Positions 44,296 to 58,200 of a stretch of DNA of 64,000 nucleotides are shown here, in pieces. The notes under the pieces are model-generated. The model was given only the letters and a program-made list of their open reading frames with translations. It did no database searches and was not told the DNA's origin. The position numbers and the translations under genes were made by a program. Position 1 is the stretch's first letter. The number at the start of each line of letters is the position of its first letter. The DNA comes from an uncultured Lachnospiraceae bacterium (GTDB lineage Bacteria; Bacillota; Clostridia; Lachnospirales; Lachnospiraceae): the NCBI GenBank assembly GCA_910587305.1, contig CAJUKV010000017.1:7547-71546 (forward strand), in the 5' to 3' direction.

Positions 44296-45018
44296 CTATG
44301 GGCCACTCTTGGCCGTAGCTCCATCGTTTCTCACCACCGCGTACCGGAAATTCAACACTACGTTTTCCTTCACAATCAACTGGGTTTTGTTGCCATCGCT
44401 GTCAGTATCATAAAGCTTAACATCCGCGTTCACATAAGAAACCGGATTCCCGTTGCCTACACCACCCGGAAAGGAAAATTCAATTTCAAGATAATTTCCC
44501 ATGTAATACCCGTCCGTGAAGATTCGGGCTACGGCGCGTGCAACCGCATTACTGCCATCATGATAGCTGTAACTTTTATCTGATTTATCCATGTAATAAT
44601 ATCTGGCCAAAAGCCGTCCGGCTTTCACAGGCTCCAACATTTCCCTTTCCGTGCCGCCCACCACGATTTTTGTCTCCGGGCATCCTTCCGTGGAAACCAG
44701 CACGGCGTAGTTCTCCTGCTCTAAAAATTCCAGGATGGGGCCCTTATCAGCTCCCGAGGCTCCGGCCGGTTCCGTAACGGAATAAATCTTGATATAGCCC
44801 GTGGCCGTTTCCGTCATGGCGTAAAGTTCCTGAATGGTGTTGTCCAAAATAATCTGTGCCCGCTGCAGCCGTTCCATCCGCAGAAACAATTTGGCCGCAG
44901 GGCTTAAAACGCCCACCATCATGGTCGTCACAATGCCAAAAATAACCATTGCCACAATCATTTCTACTAAGGAAGTTCCCCGGCGGCTTTCTATACGCCG
45001 CCTTCGAAATTTTTTCAA
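44296..45018 (-). CDS. Minor pilin (PilJ/GspJ-like)
   Basis: 240 residues from the TTG at 45016-45018, nine bases after AAAGGAGG. The start overlaps the upstream stop (TTGA). Signal RRG^TSLVEMIVAMVIFGIVTT with Glu at +5. A 200-residue beta-rich domain follows. Size and order after two other minor pilins fit the tip pseudopilin J position in type II/IV systems. Probable component of the pilus-initiating tip complex. Confidence 0.82.
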   Translation of the reverse strand: MKKFRRRRIESRRGTSLVEMIVAMVIFGIVTTMMVGVLSPAAKLFLRMERLQRAQIILDNTIQELYAMTETATGYIKIYSVTEPAGASGADKGPILEFLEQENYAVLVSTEGCPETKIVVGGTEREMLEPVKAGRLLARYYYMDKSDKSYSYHDGSNAVARAVARIFTDGYYMGNYLEIEFSFPGGVGNGNPVSYVNADVKLYDTDSDGNKTQLIVKENVVLNFRYAVVRNDGATAKSGP

Positions 45019-45395
45019 GGAGATGCACCTCCTTTTTCAAAGAAATAAAATACTGCCTTTCTTGCGCCGCTGCCATCAGAAACTTCCGTTTTTGTCAGAT
45101 CTGTTTTTACTGTAAAGACATGGCTTCCTGTCGTCTGCCCATCGGCGGAAATGGCCTTGAACTCGAGGGACTTGTTTCCGCCATTATCTTCAAGAGACAG
45201 TCCTGCCGTACCCTGTCGTACTTTATTACAAATCTCCCCATTTGACTCTCTGATTTCCCTGCTCTTGTGCTGGGCATTGGTGCAGAAGGAAATGGCCCCC
45301 TGTATGATTGCCATCATCATCAGAAACAGCATGGCGCTTACCATGATTTCCACCAGTGTTTCTCCTGAATTTTTGTGAATTTTCAGCTTTTTCAT
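45015..45395 (-). CDS. Minor pilin (PilI/PilV-like)
   Basis: 126 residues; its ATG overlaps the upstream stop (ATGA). Signal NSG^ETLVEIMVSAMLFLMMMA with Glu at +1 and +5. The helix continues through SFCTNAQHKSREIRE and a short beta domain ends FYFFEKGGASP. Translationally coupled on both sides, so produced in fixed ratio with its neighbours. Confidence 0.82.
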   Translation of the reverse strand: MKKLKIHKNSGETLVEIMVSAMLFLMMMAIIQGAISFCTNAQHKSREIRESNGEICNKVRQGTAGLSLEDNGGNKSLEFKAISADGQTTGSHVFTVKTDLTKTEVSDGSGARKAVFYFFEKGGASP

Positions 45396-46252
45396 GGTTC
45401 TGGCGCCTCCCCTCCTCCGGTTTCTCCCTCTCCGCCTTCGGTCTCTGTCTCCCCGCTTTCTCTGATGGTTTTGTTAAATTTGTAACCTGTCACCCAATCA
45501 AAATCCGTTGCCGCTGTAAATGGCTTGATTTCATACTCAATTGGGTCATTTTCCGGTACACTCAAAAGAGCTCCCAAATTATCTTTCCATTGCTTATCGG
45601 TACTATCCCACGAAATTCTGTTTCCATTATGATAAAAGACAAGCGCCTCCATGTCATAAGCTGCCGATTGGTTATAAACTGTGCTGTAGCTGTAGCTCAT
45701 ATTGTCCGCCCTGACAGTCACTTCCACCGTAAGGGTATAACGCGCGATGCTTCCTGCCACTGTATCCGGGTTGCCTGCCGCGCCACTGGTTGAAGAATAG
45801 GAAAATGTCTGTCTGCCGTCCCAATCGTTTTCCTTATAGAGAGCAATCGTGATATCTCCGTAATTCTTATCCCCCGCCGGATTTTCCCCTGCGCTGTAGT
45901 GATATATTGTATTGGCGGGATCATTCGGGTTATAGTCCAGGTAACTTTTCATTTCCAGAAATCTGCAGGTAAAGAGATAAAAACTGTTTCCTCCATCAGG
46001 ATCAGCCTTTGCCTGCTGGGGGCTTTCAAACCGCGTAAGCTCATAATCCAATGTCTCCGCGAAGCTTTTGGCAAGCTGGTAACAGCGTTCCTGCCTAAGC
46101 CTTTTGTTTGCCTGAGAGAGCATCAGACCGGCCGTATAAATCATTGCCAAGGCAAATGCCACCAGAAACGCCGACACGCATACCACAATCACTAAAGACG
46201 TGCCTTTTTTTGATTCAGTTTTCATAAAATGCGTCTTTTTCCGGTGAAACAT
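45392..46252 (-). CDS. PilX/GspK-like pseudopilin
   Basis: 286 residues, site GGAGG. Signal KKG^TSLVIVVCVSAFLVAFAL has Ile instead of Glu at +5. Loss of Glu5 is the hallmark of GspK, the subunit that sits at the very tip of the type II pseudopilus. A long ectodomain follows (SFAETLDYELTRFESPQQAK) and the tail is Gly/Glu-rich (ETETEGGEGETGGGEAPEP). Lies 41 bp downstream of the giant gene. Likely cap of the pilus tip and possible docking partner of the giant protein. Confidence 0.82.
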   Translation of the reverse strand: MFHRKKTHFMKTESKKGTSLVIVVCVSAFLVAFALAMIYTAGLMLSQANKRLRQERCYQLAKSFAETLDYELTRFESPQQAKADPDGGNSFYLFTCRFLEMKSYLDYNPNDPANTIYHYSAGENPAGDKNYGDITIALYKENDWDGRQTFSYSSTSGAAGNPDTVAGSIARYTLTVEVTVRADNMSYSYSTVYNQSAAYDMEALVFYHNGNRISWDSTDKQWKDNLGALLSVPENDPIEYEIKPFTAATDFDWVTGYKFNKTIRESGETETEGGEGETGGGEAPEP

Positions 46253-46293
46253 TTTGCCCTCCTTTCTTCTTAAAACTTTTTCCTTCCGAACGG

Positions 46294-49200
46294 CTAATTC
46301 TCAATTGTCATTTCATAAGGATCCGAACGCACATAGGCGTCGCTTCCATATGACGGTGCCGTCGTCATATCTTCATTTTCCTGAACATCCGAGTAAATCT
46401 GCACCAGGCTGGTGAACCGGAGATTGTCATCCTTAATACTGTTTCCGCCATCCTTTGGCGTAAGACTATCCGCATCAGGCAGGATTAATGTGTACTTGAG
46501 TCCGCCGGTTTCATCCTGTGTTTCTTCCACCCTAAGTTTAGCGGTGAGATTCACTTCATAGGGAACCATATAACCTGTTTGCTTTTCATAATCTCCCTTT
46601 ACATCCCTGAAATAGGGAAGCTCACATTCTCCCGGATTGTCAGCACTTATATCGACTTTCTCTATTTCTTGAATTATCTGCCACTTGTCGTCAGCGTCTT
46701 TCTCGTATACCGTTGCCGATACGACCGTTCCATCATCCGGCGATTTCGTTTCCACAATCTTAAACTCGTGGAGCTTTTCGCCCGTGTCGGCCGCGTCAGT
46801 TCCTTCCACTTTTTCTGTCAGCATGATGTAATAGGAATCCGCCAGCTCCACACTGTTAAAGCTCAGGGTAATATGCTTTGCCGTCCAATCCTCCTCCTGA
46901 GGGTCCTCCGCAAGGGGCTGTACTCCATACAATTCCGCGCCATCAGCCTCAAAATCTTCCTCCGGGAACTCCCCGGCGCTGTCATCAGTGGATCCTGTCG
47001 TATCTGACTTCTTATCCGTGCTGTCATCATCAGACGCTGTCGTATCTGACTTCTTATCCGTGCTGTCGTCAGCAGGAACTTTCGTGTCTGTCTTTTTCTC
47101 CGTGCTGTCGTCAGCAGGAACTTTCGTGTCTGTCTTCTTATCGGCGCTGTCGTCGGCAGGCGCTTTCGTGTCTGTCTTCTTATCGGCGCTGTCGTCAGCA
47201 GGCACTTTCGTGTCTGTTTTCTTATCGGTGCTGTCATCGGCAGGCGCTGTCCTATCCGGCTTTTCTTCGACGTCGTCATCCTCAGGCTCTCCCGCCCCCG
47301 GAAGCTTTTTCAGATCCGCCGTGTGGTATATCCGCGTTGCGGCCGCCAGCAAAACAGGATTCTTTACATACGCTTCCATTTCACTTTCACTGAACAGATA
47401 ACTGTTCCGAACGCCTTTGTTGGACGGGATGATGATAAATTCCGCCTTTCCGCTGTCCACTTTACCGGCTTTGCTAAATAAGCTCTCGGCTTTCACTTCA
47501 CTGTTTTTCACGGCGCTTATATCCAAAGCTTTATCCGCTTTATTCGTGCCGTCGCCGCCAGATATGCTATCTGTGCCTTCTTTGCCGGTGGTTTTGTCGG
47601 CGCTGTCTTTGCCGGAAGATTTATCCGTATCGTCGCCGTCAGGCGATTTGCCCGTATTATCTCCATCAGAAGAGTTATCTGTGTTGTTTGCGCCGCTGCC
47701 CAGCGTTTTATCTGTTTCTTCCCCGTCAGGCGATTTATCCGCACTGTCCGAACCTTCCCCATCAGGCGTTTTGTCGGTACTATCTCCGTCGGGAGTTTTA
47801 TTACCGTCGTCTCCGTCAGGTGTTTTGTTCCCATCAAGGGTGTTATCCGCGTCGTCTCCGTCAGGCGTTTTGTCCCCGTCAAGAGTGTTATCCGCATCTT
47901 CTTCGCCAGGCGTTTTGTCCGTATTGGAAAGATTGCCGTTTGTGCCGTTCAGGCTGCCGCCTGTCACACCAGTTGTTTCCTTCTTTTCCTCATCTTCCTT
48001 TTCGGCATCAGCTTTCCGCTCTGCCCCATAAGATGATGTGCCGTCACCTGTCAAATCAGGATTATAAATAAGCGTTACCTTAATATCCGAATCCTCGCTG
48101 CCAACTTCTACCTCCGGCGTCGGCAGTTTCACATAAGGCAGCTGCCAGCACTCAGAGCTCACCCACGGCGAACTGATATTTCCGCCACCGGAAGAAATTC
48201 TCGCATAAAAGAGAATGTACTTGCCCGCATATTCGGCTGAAAGCCCGGCAAGATCATGGCTGTAATTCCTGCCATCGTTCCCCACAACCTCCATAGAAAC
48301 AGGGATAGGGTTCCGGTTGCCTTCCTCTTCTGACGGAGGATAAATAGACACTAATCCTTCAATCTCTTCCTCTGCGCCGCTCTCAATGAATGCTTTGGCC
48401 TCTTCGATTGCTTTGGCTATCTCATCCGCATCAGTACTGTCAAAGTCAAACACATAAGCCTTTAACAGATATGCGCTGTCGCCGGGAGGAATGCTCTCAT
48501 CGTCTGTCACTTTCACATTTACTGTCATTCCGCCATCTTGGAATTCATCTACGATTAATATCGTCTCCTTTATCGGTTCTTGGTTGTCAGCATCCGGATC
48601 CGGTGGTGTCACTTCATGCTCCCAATTTTTTGTCCACTCAATCTTCGGTTCACCCAGACGCTTAGGCACATCCAAGTTATAAATAACACCGTCAATACTG
48701 CGGACATAAGAATTATCATTGTCTCCGGGCAGCGCCTTTATATAAATCGCAACACGTTTTCCGGCATAGCTGACCTTTTCAACAGTTCCGTCATCCCTGG
48801 TAATTTCGATATTTTCCAAATCGACGGAAGTTTTATAAACACCATTTTCGGCAGTGGGATTTCCATCTGCATCTATTACCGAAATTTTGGCTATTACCGG
48901 GTTCTCATCCTCCAAAGTCAAATTGTCATCCTCTTTGTAAGGCTGCACATAAATCTCATAAAAGACACATCCGGTCTCCGGTATGATTCCATTCCATTCC
49001 GGTGCAATTGCATCCCATTCTATCTCATAGTCCAATTCATCATTGTTAATTATGGTCACTTTGGGCTGTCCCGGCTGTGGCAGTCTGCGTTTTACTTGAT
49101 AGGTCTTTGTAGAAGTCAGACCTATATTGTTTGCGTCTCCCTTACGCGTCACAGTAAGCTCTACCGCGCTGTAAGACCAGTTCTCGGCATCCGGAGTAAT

Positions 49201-52200
49201 TGAGTAATAGTTCTGCCCTGTGGGCTGCGGGTTGTTATTATCCGGTACTTCCTGATTGGTCAATATGGAAACACGTCTTTCCTCCCCTGTGCTTTCATCA
49301 CTAACAATTCCTGCCAGAGAGACGATGTAATTACTGTTTGCCGTATACTTAGAACCCTCATCCCATCTGAAGGTATACTGTAAGTGTCCGGTGTCAGCAT
49401 TTATTTCCGGTGTAAGAACATCCGTGTTATCCATGAGTACCGGGGCTGGGAGCAGCGTAAACAACTCACCGGAAGTCCAATTGTAATCTTCAAATGTATC
49501 CTTATTGCTTTCATTTAATACAGGAGTATAGGTATACCCCCACTCATACTTTTCCGTCTGAGTGCCGTCCGGCTGCGTCTCTGTTACTTTCTTAAGTGTT
49601 TTTACATTGGCTGTAGCTTCAACGACAGCACTTCCATTTCCAAGCTTATCGGAGTAAGTATATACAGGGCCTAAACCGGACTCAGCATACCATACCCGAA
49701 CCCTTATGTTGCTGGCTGTCGCCATGTAATCAGGCAGATTGGCAAAGACCGCCGTCGCCTGACCGCTGGTGGTTGTAAGGATATCCGCACTTTGGAAAAC
49801 GGTATCTTTATGTTCGGTACCTGCTTCATCCTTCCATGTTCCAATCAGTTCCGCACGGTAGACGGGCGGTGTGGTGACATTTCCGCCACTTCCGAGTATC
49901 GCCACCTGTATCCGCAAATCCTGTAGATTGGTTCCGGTTACGGTACACTCGGGTACAATTTTTTTACCTGAATTATCTTCACGGCGTATCGCGATCTCCG
50001 GCGTGTATGCGGGCAGGTAAACAGGAACGGATACTTCCGCCGACTCTTTTACGTCATTTGTGCTCTTTACCTGAACAATTAATTGCTGGAGTGACGCTTG
50101 CGTTAAATCTATTTTCCCGGTTCCACTTACAGGAAAACTTATCGGAACATTGCTGTCCATTCGCGTCACATACGCCGTTAATCCAAGCTCATTTTTCGGA
50201 TCATATGTAGCATATTTTTCCTGATTTTCCTTTTCCAAGGACAAACGGTATTCGTAGCCATTGCCATTTTCTATCAGCTCTATGCGTAACTCGGGATCGG
50301 GCATTACGTTGCCGATTGTCACTGTATTGGACTGCACTGGTTCCGAATCAATCATACCCGACTTGCTGGCAATCACCCTGACAAAAATTTCCCCGCCCTC
50401 TTTTATTATTTCATCAGAAAGAGTAAATGTATTTGTTAAAGAGTTAAAGCTGGGAAGAGAAATAATCTTCGTATCATTTCCATTCATTCCCTTTTTATAC
50501 ACAACCGCTTTATAGCTGACCCCTCCATCCCCCGCATAAGCCGGCGCGCTTATCTCAATAGTAAACGGGTTACCGCCTCCTGTTCCGTCACTGCTTTCTG
50601 TCTTTGTAAGCGTTACCTTTTCGGGGGCAATGAGCATTCCGGCCTTTTCATAACAAAACTTGCGCACATATTCATCGAATTGACGGGAAAATTTTATATC
50701 TTTTCCATTACTTTCGAGTTCGGTAGGATCTCCCACAATTAAGCCTAAATTTTTATAATCAGGCTCAGCAGGTATCTTGAAAAGAACATACCCGACATTT
50801 CTTAACTGCCAATCGGGCCACCTATTGCCCCCGACATTAACCTCGCCATTTACTGTAGTATCTCCACTTAGTTGAAGATTTTTTATTTCATTGCTTCTAT
50901 CAGTTAAATAAATAAAATATCGAGTTCCCTTGTCCTTTATACTGTAAACCCATCCGGAATTTGCTCCCTCCAAATTATTTCTTGTGCTATTATTAATAGT
51001 TCCACCAACATTAAAACTTTCTACGTCATTTTCACTCAGGAAATAATTCTCTTTACCGCTTATTCCATTATTCAAACTACCTGGGTTACTATTGCCTGTA
51101 GCGTACGAAATGATTGGATAACTAGTGTGATTATATTTGCTACCGACACGATTCACTGAAAAGCAACATTTCAAGGTAGTATTTTTAGAACCAAGTTCTC
51201 CATATCTGTCCCCAAAAATACCTGCAACAAATTGTATTCCTTGTAATTCTGCTGCATAATTACGACATCTCTCAATATTTAAAATAATGTTAGCTGTAGA
51301 ATTTGTAATTCTGCCCGCACTAGGATCATCGCAGGAAAAGAAACCTACAATACCGGAAGCCATAGAAGCGGAATAAATCTTAACTCCTGCTCCATTAACG
51401 CAATCTATCACATTGATTGTATATTTTTGTCCGTTTGCAGCATTTCCTACCCCATAAGCCGTCACATTCCCCAATATCCCTGCACTATCATTTGCGCAGT
51501 TGGCTGTACTATTCCCACTTTGTCCATAAATATTCCCAAAGTTCCCACAGCCAACGATATTATATTCATTTCCCTCGTAGGCGTGATAAAGCTGCGCCAC
51601 AATGCCTGCTGCCGCTCCTTGCCATCCGGCCTGGAAAGTAGTCTGCAAATTTCCATAGTTATAGCAGTTCTCAATATTGCCTCCACTTCCGGTCCACTGT
51701 CCAAGAATCCCCCCCGAATAATGGGTGTTCCGACAATACACCGTGCCATAGTTTACACAGCTTTGTATCGTCCATTCACTGCTGGTAGTATTATTTTGGT
51801 TTCCAATAATACCTCCTGCAAAACGGTTCGTATCGGCTGTTTGAAGCTCCCTTCCCACAAATGCCTGATTCAGCAGGAAAGTCAAATTTCTCTCTGACTC
51901 GTTCATACCGATAATACCGCCAGTTCCCACGCCGATTGTCCCGGACTTGTTGTTCAAGAACCAATTGCCTGTGGCACAGTAATTAACCTCTCCTGTGGGT
52001 GCATTGTAGGCCGTAATACCGCCCAGATTACCATTATCTGAAACGATAAGAGACAAGCTTCTGCCTTCATTTACTCCTTTTCCATTCCATTCCTTATACC
52101 TTTGGCTTTCTATAGAAGTATTATTAGACCAATATACATAATCGGAATCCTCTTTGATATTTTTGGCAGCAGCGGCAGTAATTAAATCATCCACACTGCC

Positions 52201-55200
52201 AATTTTTTCGCCATTTGATTCCATCAGATCCGCTGTTACAGCATCGCCGGACAATTCAATACTCCCCTTGTTATATCCGGCAATTCCGCCTGCCATACCG
52301 CTTTTAACATTTATCGTATTTACTTTATCAGAATCTATTAGACAGCCGGTAATTACACCGCTCTTTTCATTTTTCCCGGCAATTCCGCCCACATGGCTGG
52401 CGTACTTTTCCTTCTCCTCCGCCGTACTGGTGGATGTGGCGGTATACACCCCCATGACATCAATAGAGAGTCCTTCAATCGTAGACCCTTCCAGCCTGCC
52501 GCTGTTTCTTCCGGCAATTCCGCCATAGCAGTTCCCGGCCTCGCTGCCGCCCGACTGTTTGATATCTTCGCCGTCAACAAGACAGTTCGCCACCAATGCG
52601 TCCGCCTTGCTTTCTCCAATACCTCCCTGATTTTCTCCCACAATTCCGCCCAGATACTGATAATTTTTAAATTCCTCAAACTCCAATCCCTGAATGGTTA
52701 CATTCTCAACTGTTGCTCCCAGCGTTCCGTTAGATTCATTCAATCCTACAGTGCCGCCTACCATCAGCGCGCTGGCCTTGACGTCTATTGTCGGCATATA
52801 AGCGATGTAATCAACCGCATAATCATCCTTTGTTTCAGGCTTTGTCTCATCAATCACAAACTTCCCAATAATCTTGCCTGCCATGTTCTGTTTGCCTTCG
52901 GCGGCGTCATTACCGGAAACGGCATTTTTCCCGGCAATACCGCCCACCATTCCGGTTGTTTCTGACATAGTTCCCGACAGAACAACCTCCACTACAGGCT
53001 TACTATCTTTATCCAATCTTGCCACAGGCCCACTACTCAGTATTGTTCCATAATTTACCGCGCAGACAGCCCCGATTGCGTCCACTCCCTGGCTACTGAT
53101 TGTAATCTGATTAGGGATTTCCTCCGAATCTTTTTCGTTTTTATCCCCCACGCCGCACTTATTTATATACCCGTAGTTTTCCGCGGCAATTCCACCCGCA
53201 TAGCCATGGTCGCTGTTCACAGTCCCCACGTTCCGGCATTCTTCCAAGATAAATCCCTTATTATTAACGGCCACAATTCCGCCCGCGCGTCCATTGTCCG
53301 CAGTCACTTTTTCCGACCTGTTAACCGCACGGGAAATCGTCAGGAAGCTGCTTCCCGCTACCCCTGCTCTGGCTTCACCGATAATCCCGCCTGCATAATC
53401 CTGCGTGGCGCGCACAAGCTCCGCCTTGCATACCAGCTCCGTCTCGACGCTCTTGGCTGTGGCGTCCGAGGAATCCTCTTGATAGGAAGCATCAATAATC
53501 CCCTCGTTGATACCGATGATTCCGCCTACTTTTTCCTTACCGCGCACGGTTACGTTTTTGTCCACGGCTACTACTTCAAATACTTCATCCTTACCTATGC
53601 CTTTTATTTCCTCATCTGAAACGGTCACATAGATACTTCCACAGACAACATCAATCTCATCGGATTCGTCTCTGTCATAGGCCCGGTTCCAGCCCACAAT
53701 ACCGCCGATACCCTGACCGTTATTTCCTGCAATGGTATACTCTTTTCCGCCATTGCTGCCGGACACATAGATATTCCCAAGATTAGCGCCGGCAACTCCG
53801 CCCGCATAGTCCCCGGCAGCGGTTACTTCCGCCTGATTTTTATTTGCGCGCAGCTCCGCGCCGGAGAGGTTGTAGCCTGCAATCCCTCCCACAAAGCTTT
53901 TGCCCGAAACCCTGACGCCTTCTTTGGTGTTGCATGCGGCGATAAGACCGGAAGTATAATTCCAATTTCCCTTATTTACAACATCTTCATAAGTGCGCTT
54001 ATTCTCCGGCTTTCCGCCTTCCCCTTCCTGGTTCGCTCCTGTAATTGCCGAGTCAGCCTGCACGTTTAATCCCACAATACCGCCGATATAATTCAGTCCG
54101 GCATTGCCGAAATTGTCGGAAAGAGTGCAGTTAAACACACCGCCCGCATTAAAGCCAACGATTCCCCCCAGGCCGATAAACCCATTTAAGGTTCCCGCAT
54201 TTTCACAGTGATCAATCACCTGATGGTCAAGGTTCGCGCCAAGAATGCCGCCGCCGATGGACACTCTGATGTCCTCTTCTATCTGCCGCACGTCGGCCTT
54301 TACCTCATCGCTTCCCAGATAAGCCTTCAAGGAGACGCCCTCGCCGGTGGCGCCTGCGGCCGATCCGGTACCTGTCCCCGTACCGCCTTCCGTCCCTGTG
54401 CCGGTTCCTGTCCCCGTATCGGTTTCATTACCTGCCTCATGCTTGGAAAGACGGCCTGAATTTTTGCAGTTCACAACTACAAGCTCACTGTACCGCTCAC
54501 AGTAGCCCACGATTCCGCCCGTATACAAGTCGCAGTAAATCGGCATATTATTATTGTCAGCAGCGAAGGAATTCGCTGAATTGTTTTTATTTCCAATGGT
54601 TAAAATGCATTTATTGTCAGAAGGCAGCACCCGTGTGGGAATGTTGCTCACTTTTTCTCCCGCCAGCGTTTCGTCCAGCTTTGGCAGAAGCGGCAGCGCC
54701 GTAGCAGGCAGCGTTTCTTTTGCTTTTTTCGTTTCTCCGCCCTCTTCGTCCGCTTCCGTTTTCTCTGTCGCATTCAGATAATCCAGAAGAGAAATATCCT
54801 CTCCCGTGGCAATCCCTGCCGCCGTATTTAACTGTTTCTGAGTGTATGTTCTCTGATAGCCGATCACGCCCCCGGTAAACGCTTTGCCTTTAATGCTGCC
54901 AAGGCTGTTGTCAGTCCTAAAGCCATCCATTGTCACATTCTTCGCAGTGACCGGGTCAGTCGGCGCACCCTCCGGGTCGGCCTGCGTCTCTCCGCCTTCC
55001 GTGCCTGTTTCCGGCCTTTTCCTTTCAACCAGATCCACCACATTTGCGCCGATACAACCGCCCACGTAATAATTTCCCGTAACACTGGAAGGTTTGATGG
55101 TCAGATCCTGTGTGAGGAGCGCTGTGGAAGCATTCAGGCCAATACAGCCGCCAACTCCGTCTCCCTCAGCGTAAATCTGTCCGCCAATTAAAGTGTAATC

Positions 55201-58200
55201 CACCTTGAGCGTACCCTTGGTATCGTTAAAGCCAATCATGCCTCCCACATAATTTCTTCCGACCACAATACTTGATACGGATTTTACGGTGATTTTCTCA
55301 CTGTCCCTGGTAAATTCAATTCCGCCATCGTTGTATCCCGCCAGACCGCCGGAGCAGTCCCCGGTGGTTGCTTTCCACTGCTCTCTAATGGTCTTAAGCA
55401 GACCGCCGCTGTAATCGGAAATGTAGCTTGCGCAGTCCTTAAGATATCCGTTCTCGCCGTTGTATCCCACAATACCGCCAATGTAACATTCATAACCTGC
55501 AGCCACGCCATTGTTGATACAATTGGTTACCGTGGTTTGATTTTCGCCGTCATTTTTTCCCACAATACCGCCCACATAGCGGTTTCCAATCACATAGCCC
55601 GCATTGGTGGTAACGGCCACGCCGGAAGATCCTGTGGTGCTGCCGGTGATCGCCTTGCTGGCATCGTTGGATAGCCCCCCTGCAATGCCGCCCACATAAT
55701 CGCTTCCAAGCACATAGCCGCCTTTTTCCGTTTTACATCCGGCTATCTGACAGCCGTTGCCATAACCGACAATGCCGCCCACATACTGTCCTAAAAGAAC
55801 CGTATCTTTCTGCCCGAAATCATAGCTGTAATTTTTTGCCCGCCCGGACGCGCTGGCCGAATCGTCAATCTTAGCCATATGTCCAAAGCCCACAAGTCCG
55901 CCAAAATACCGGCCTTCCAGCTGGGCGTCCTCATCCTCATGTTCCACCAGACATAGGATAAGGCCATCATTTTCACACTTGCTCATACTTCCGACTTCCG
56001 TGGTACTACCAACGGTTTCGGTTTGAGCGGAAATGCTATCCTTTAAATAACCGCAGATCCCGCCTGTAAAAAGGTTTCCATTTACACTGGCATGATTTTT
56101 ACAATTTTTCAGCTCCGCTCTGTCAGCGGAAGGAGTTCCGGCAGTCGTCTCTTCCAATAAACCATAGCCAAAAATACCACCGACCCCATAAGAATAATTT
56201 CCCGCATGCTCCTCCGGCGTCTTCGTCTCCGCTCCGCCCGCCGGGTTGGGGGCAGGCAGGGGAGCAGGCGCAGGCAGAATACCCGTAACAGCGCCTTCCA
56301 CCGTCAGATTGTTGATAGATGGTGTCGAAACAGTGCTTCCCGGATCCGGGTTAGTTCCATCTAATTGATTTAGGGACACAAGTGTGCCATCCTCTTTTTT
56401 TCCTGCAAGCACGCCAACCAAACCGCCGATTCCAGCCGGCTTATCATCTACCGCAGCCCCTGTGCTCACTTCCCTGTCCTTTAAGCACACCGTAAGGATC
56501 CGGCGGTCTTTTTCCGTGGTCTTAATGGAAATATCCTCAAGGGTTCCCTGACTTCTTCCGCTGAGAATCCCAACCCCATACAGACCGTCAAAATTTTCCA
56601 CCGCCTCCAAAGCAGTCTTCGAAGCGTCCTCCAAAGCTGCTCCCGAAGCCCCACTCCCATCCGGCTCACTGCTAACTTTCGCAAGAGTCAGCGTAGGATT
56701 TGACAGCGTCAGGTTCTTAATCGTTCCTTCCGCTTCACAAAACAGGCCCAGATATCTTGTTTTCTGTTTTTCTTTTTCTTCCTCACTCTTCCCGGAGTAT
56801 AGTGTTTCTATCAGCTTATCGTCCGGCATGGAATCCTTTCCCAGCTTTAAGTTGGAAATGGACGTAAGCCATCCTCCCTGCAAAGTATGCTCCTTAGAGA
56901 GCAGATCGATAGAAGGAAAATCCAGCACGTCATTTTCCTGCACAGTGCTATTCCACGTAAGTTTTTTGAAATTAGATTCTTCGCCTTCCCCTGTCTCTCC
57001 GCCCGTTCCGGCTCCTCCGCCGGTTCCGGTCTCGCCCTGTCCCATTCCGTACATGCCTATTCCTGCCGACGTCCAGTCAAGATTTCTGGCTGTCAACATA
57101 AAATCCGCTCTTTTATCCTTATCGTAATACCGAATATTTGAGAGGTGACGGAAGCGGCTGATTTTTGCTTCCAGCTCATCGCCATTTATTTTACCCTCAG
57201 CATACAGCGTATTTTCCACATTGGATTTTACCTTGCCGCTGGACTGATATTCTATAAATTCCCCTGTTGTTCCTTTGTAGGTGGGCTCTACCTGAATTTC
57301 CGCATAAATATTCAAAGGCTCCTTCAAGGCGGAAACTTCCCCGCCAAGCCTTGTAATACTGGTGCTGTATTGCTGCTTTGGCGTTCCTGACGCCGGGACG
57401 GATGGATCGGGCCCTGCACTTTCGTCGCCCTTTGCCTCTAAAACCTCCATCAGCTCTGCCGTCATCATGCCGTCCAGCACAAGCGAAAACCTGCCCCCGG
57501 AGCTGCCCGCGGACTGATAATTGATCGGAAACCTCCAGGTTCCAATACTTTTTTCCGTCTCTGTTCCCGGCGCTGTTCCATCCGGCACCGTTAATTCCAG
57601 ATCTATCATCTGGCTTGCCGTCTTTTGCTCCGTTCCACTTCCACTTCTGTTTATCTTTTCCCCATCAATTTCCGTGGAAAAAAGCGCTTTGCCATCCTCA
57701 TTGTTATAAAAAGTAATCAAAAATTTTACATCAAGATTATCGTGTCTGGAATTACTGGTCCAGTTTAAGGACAAAGTCTCACTGTTCACCAGATTGATTG
57801 TGGTAACTTTAAGCCGCACCGGCTTAAGCTCCACCACATTCACATAATCCTCCACGGAATAATACCCCAAAAGGCGCCCCCGACGGTTATCATAAGAACG
57901 GTTATCACCCGCCGCACTAATATTCAGCACGCCGTCCGCATCCGCCCCGCCATAAGCAAGGCTCTGACAACGGGTAGCATAAAAAGCCGAATATATCTGC
58001 CCTGTTTCCACATCTATTTCCAGAGTGATGGCCGCATGAAAGAAATCCTTGTCGGAAATCCCCCCGTCAAGAAGCTCCATCGCCGCGTCCTTCTGATTAC
58101 CGTCGTTAATTGACAGAGCATAAATACGTTTATTAAGCTCCTCATCGGTAAAAGTAGTATTGGGCGTTCCGCAGGCTTTCACCTTGCCGCAAAACGTCTC

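Noticed and set aside
46996..47247. CRISPR array in the 42-bp repeats
   Set aside because: Units are contiguous, in frame and encode a regular peptide.
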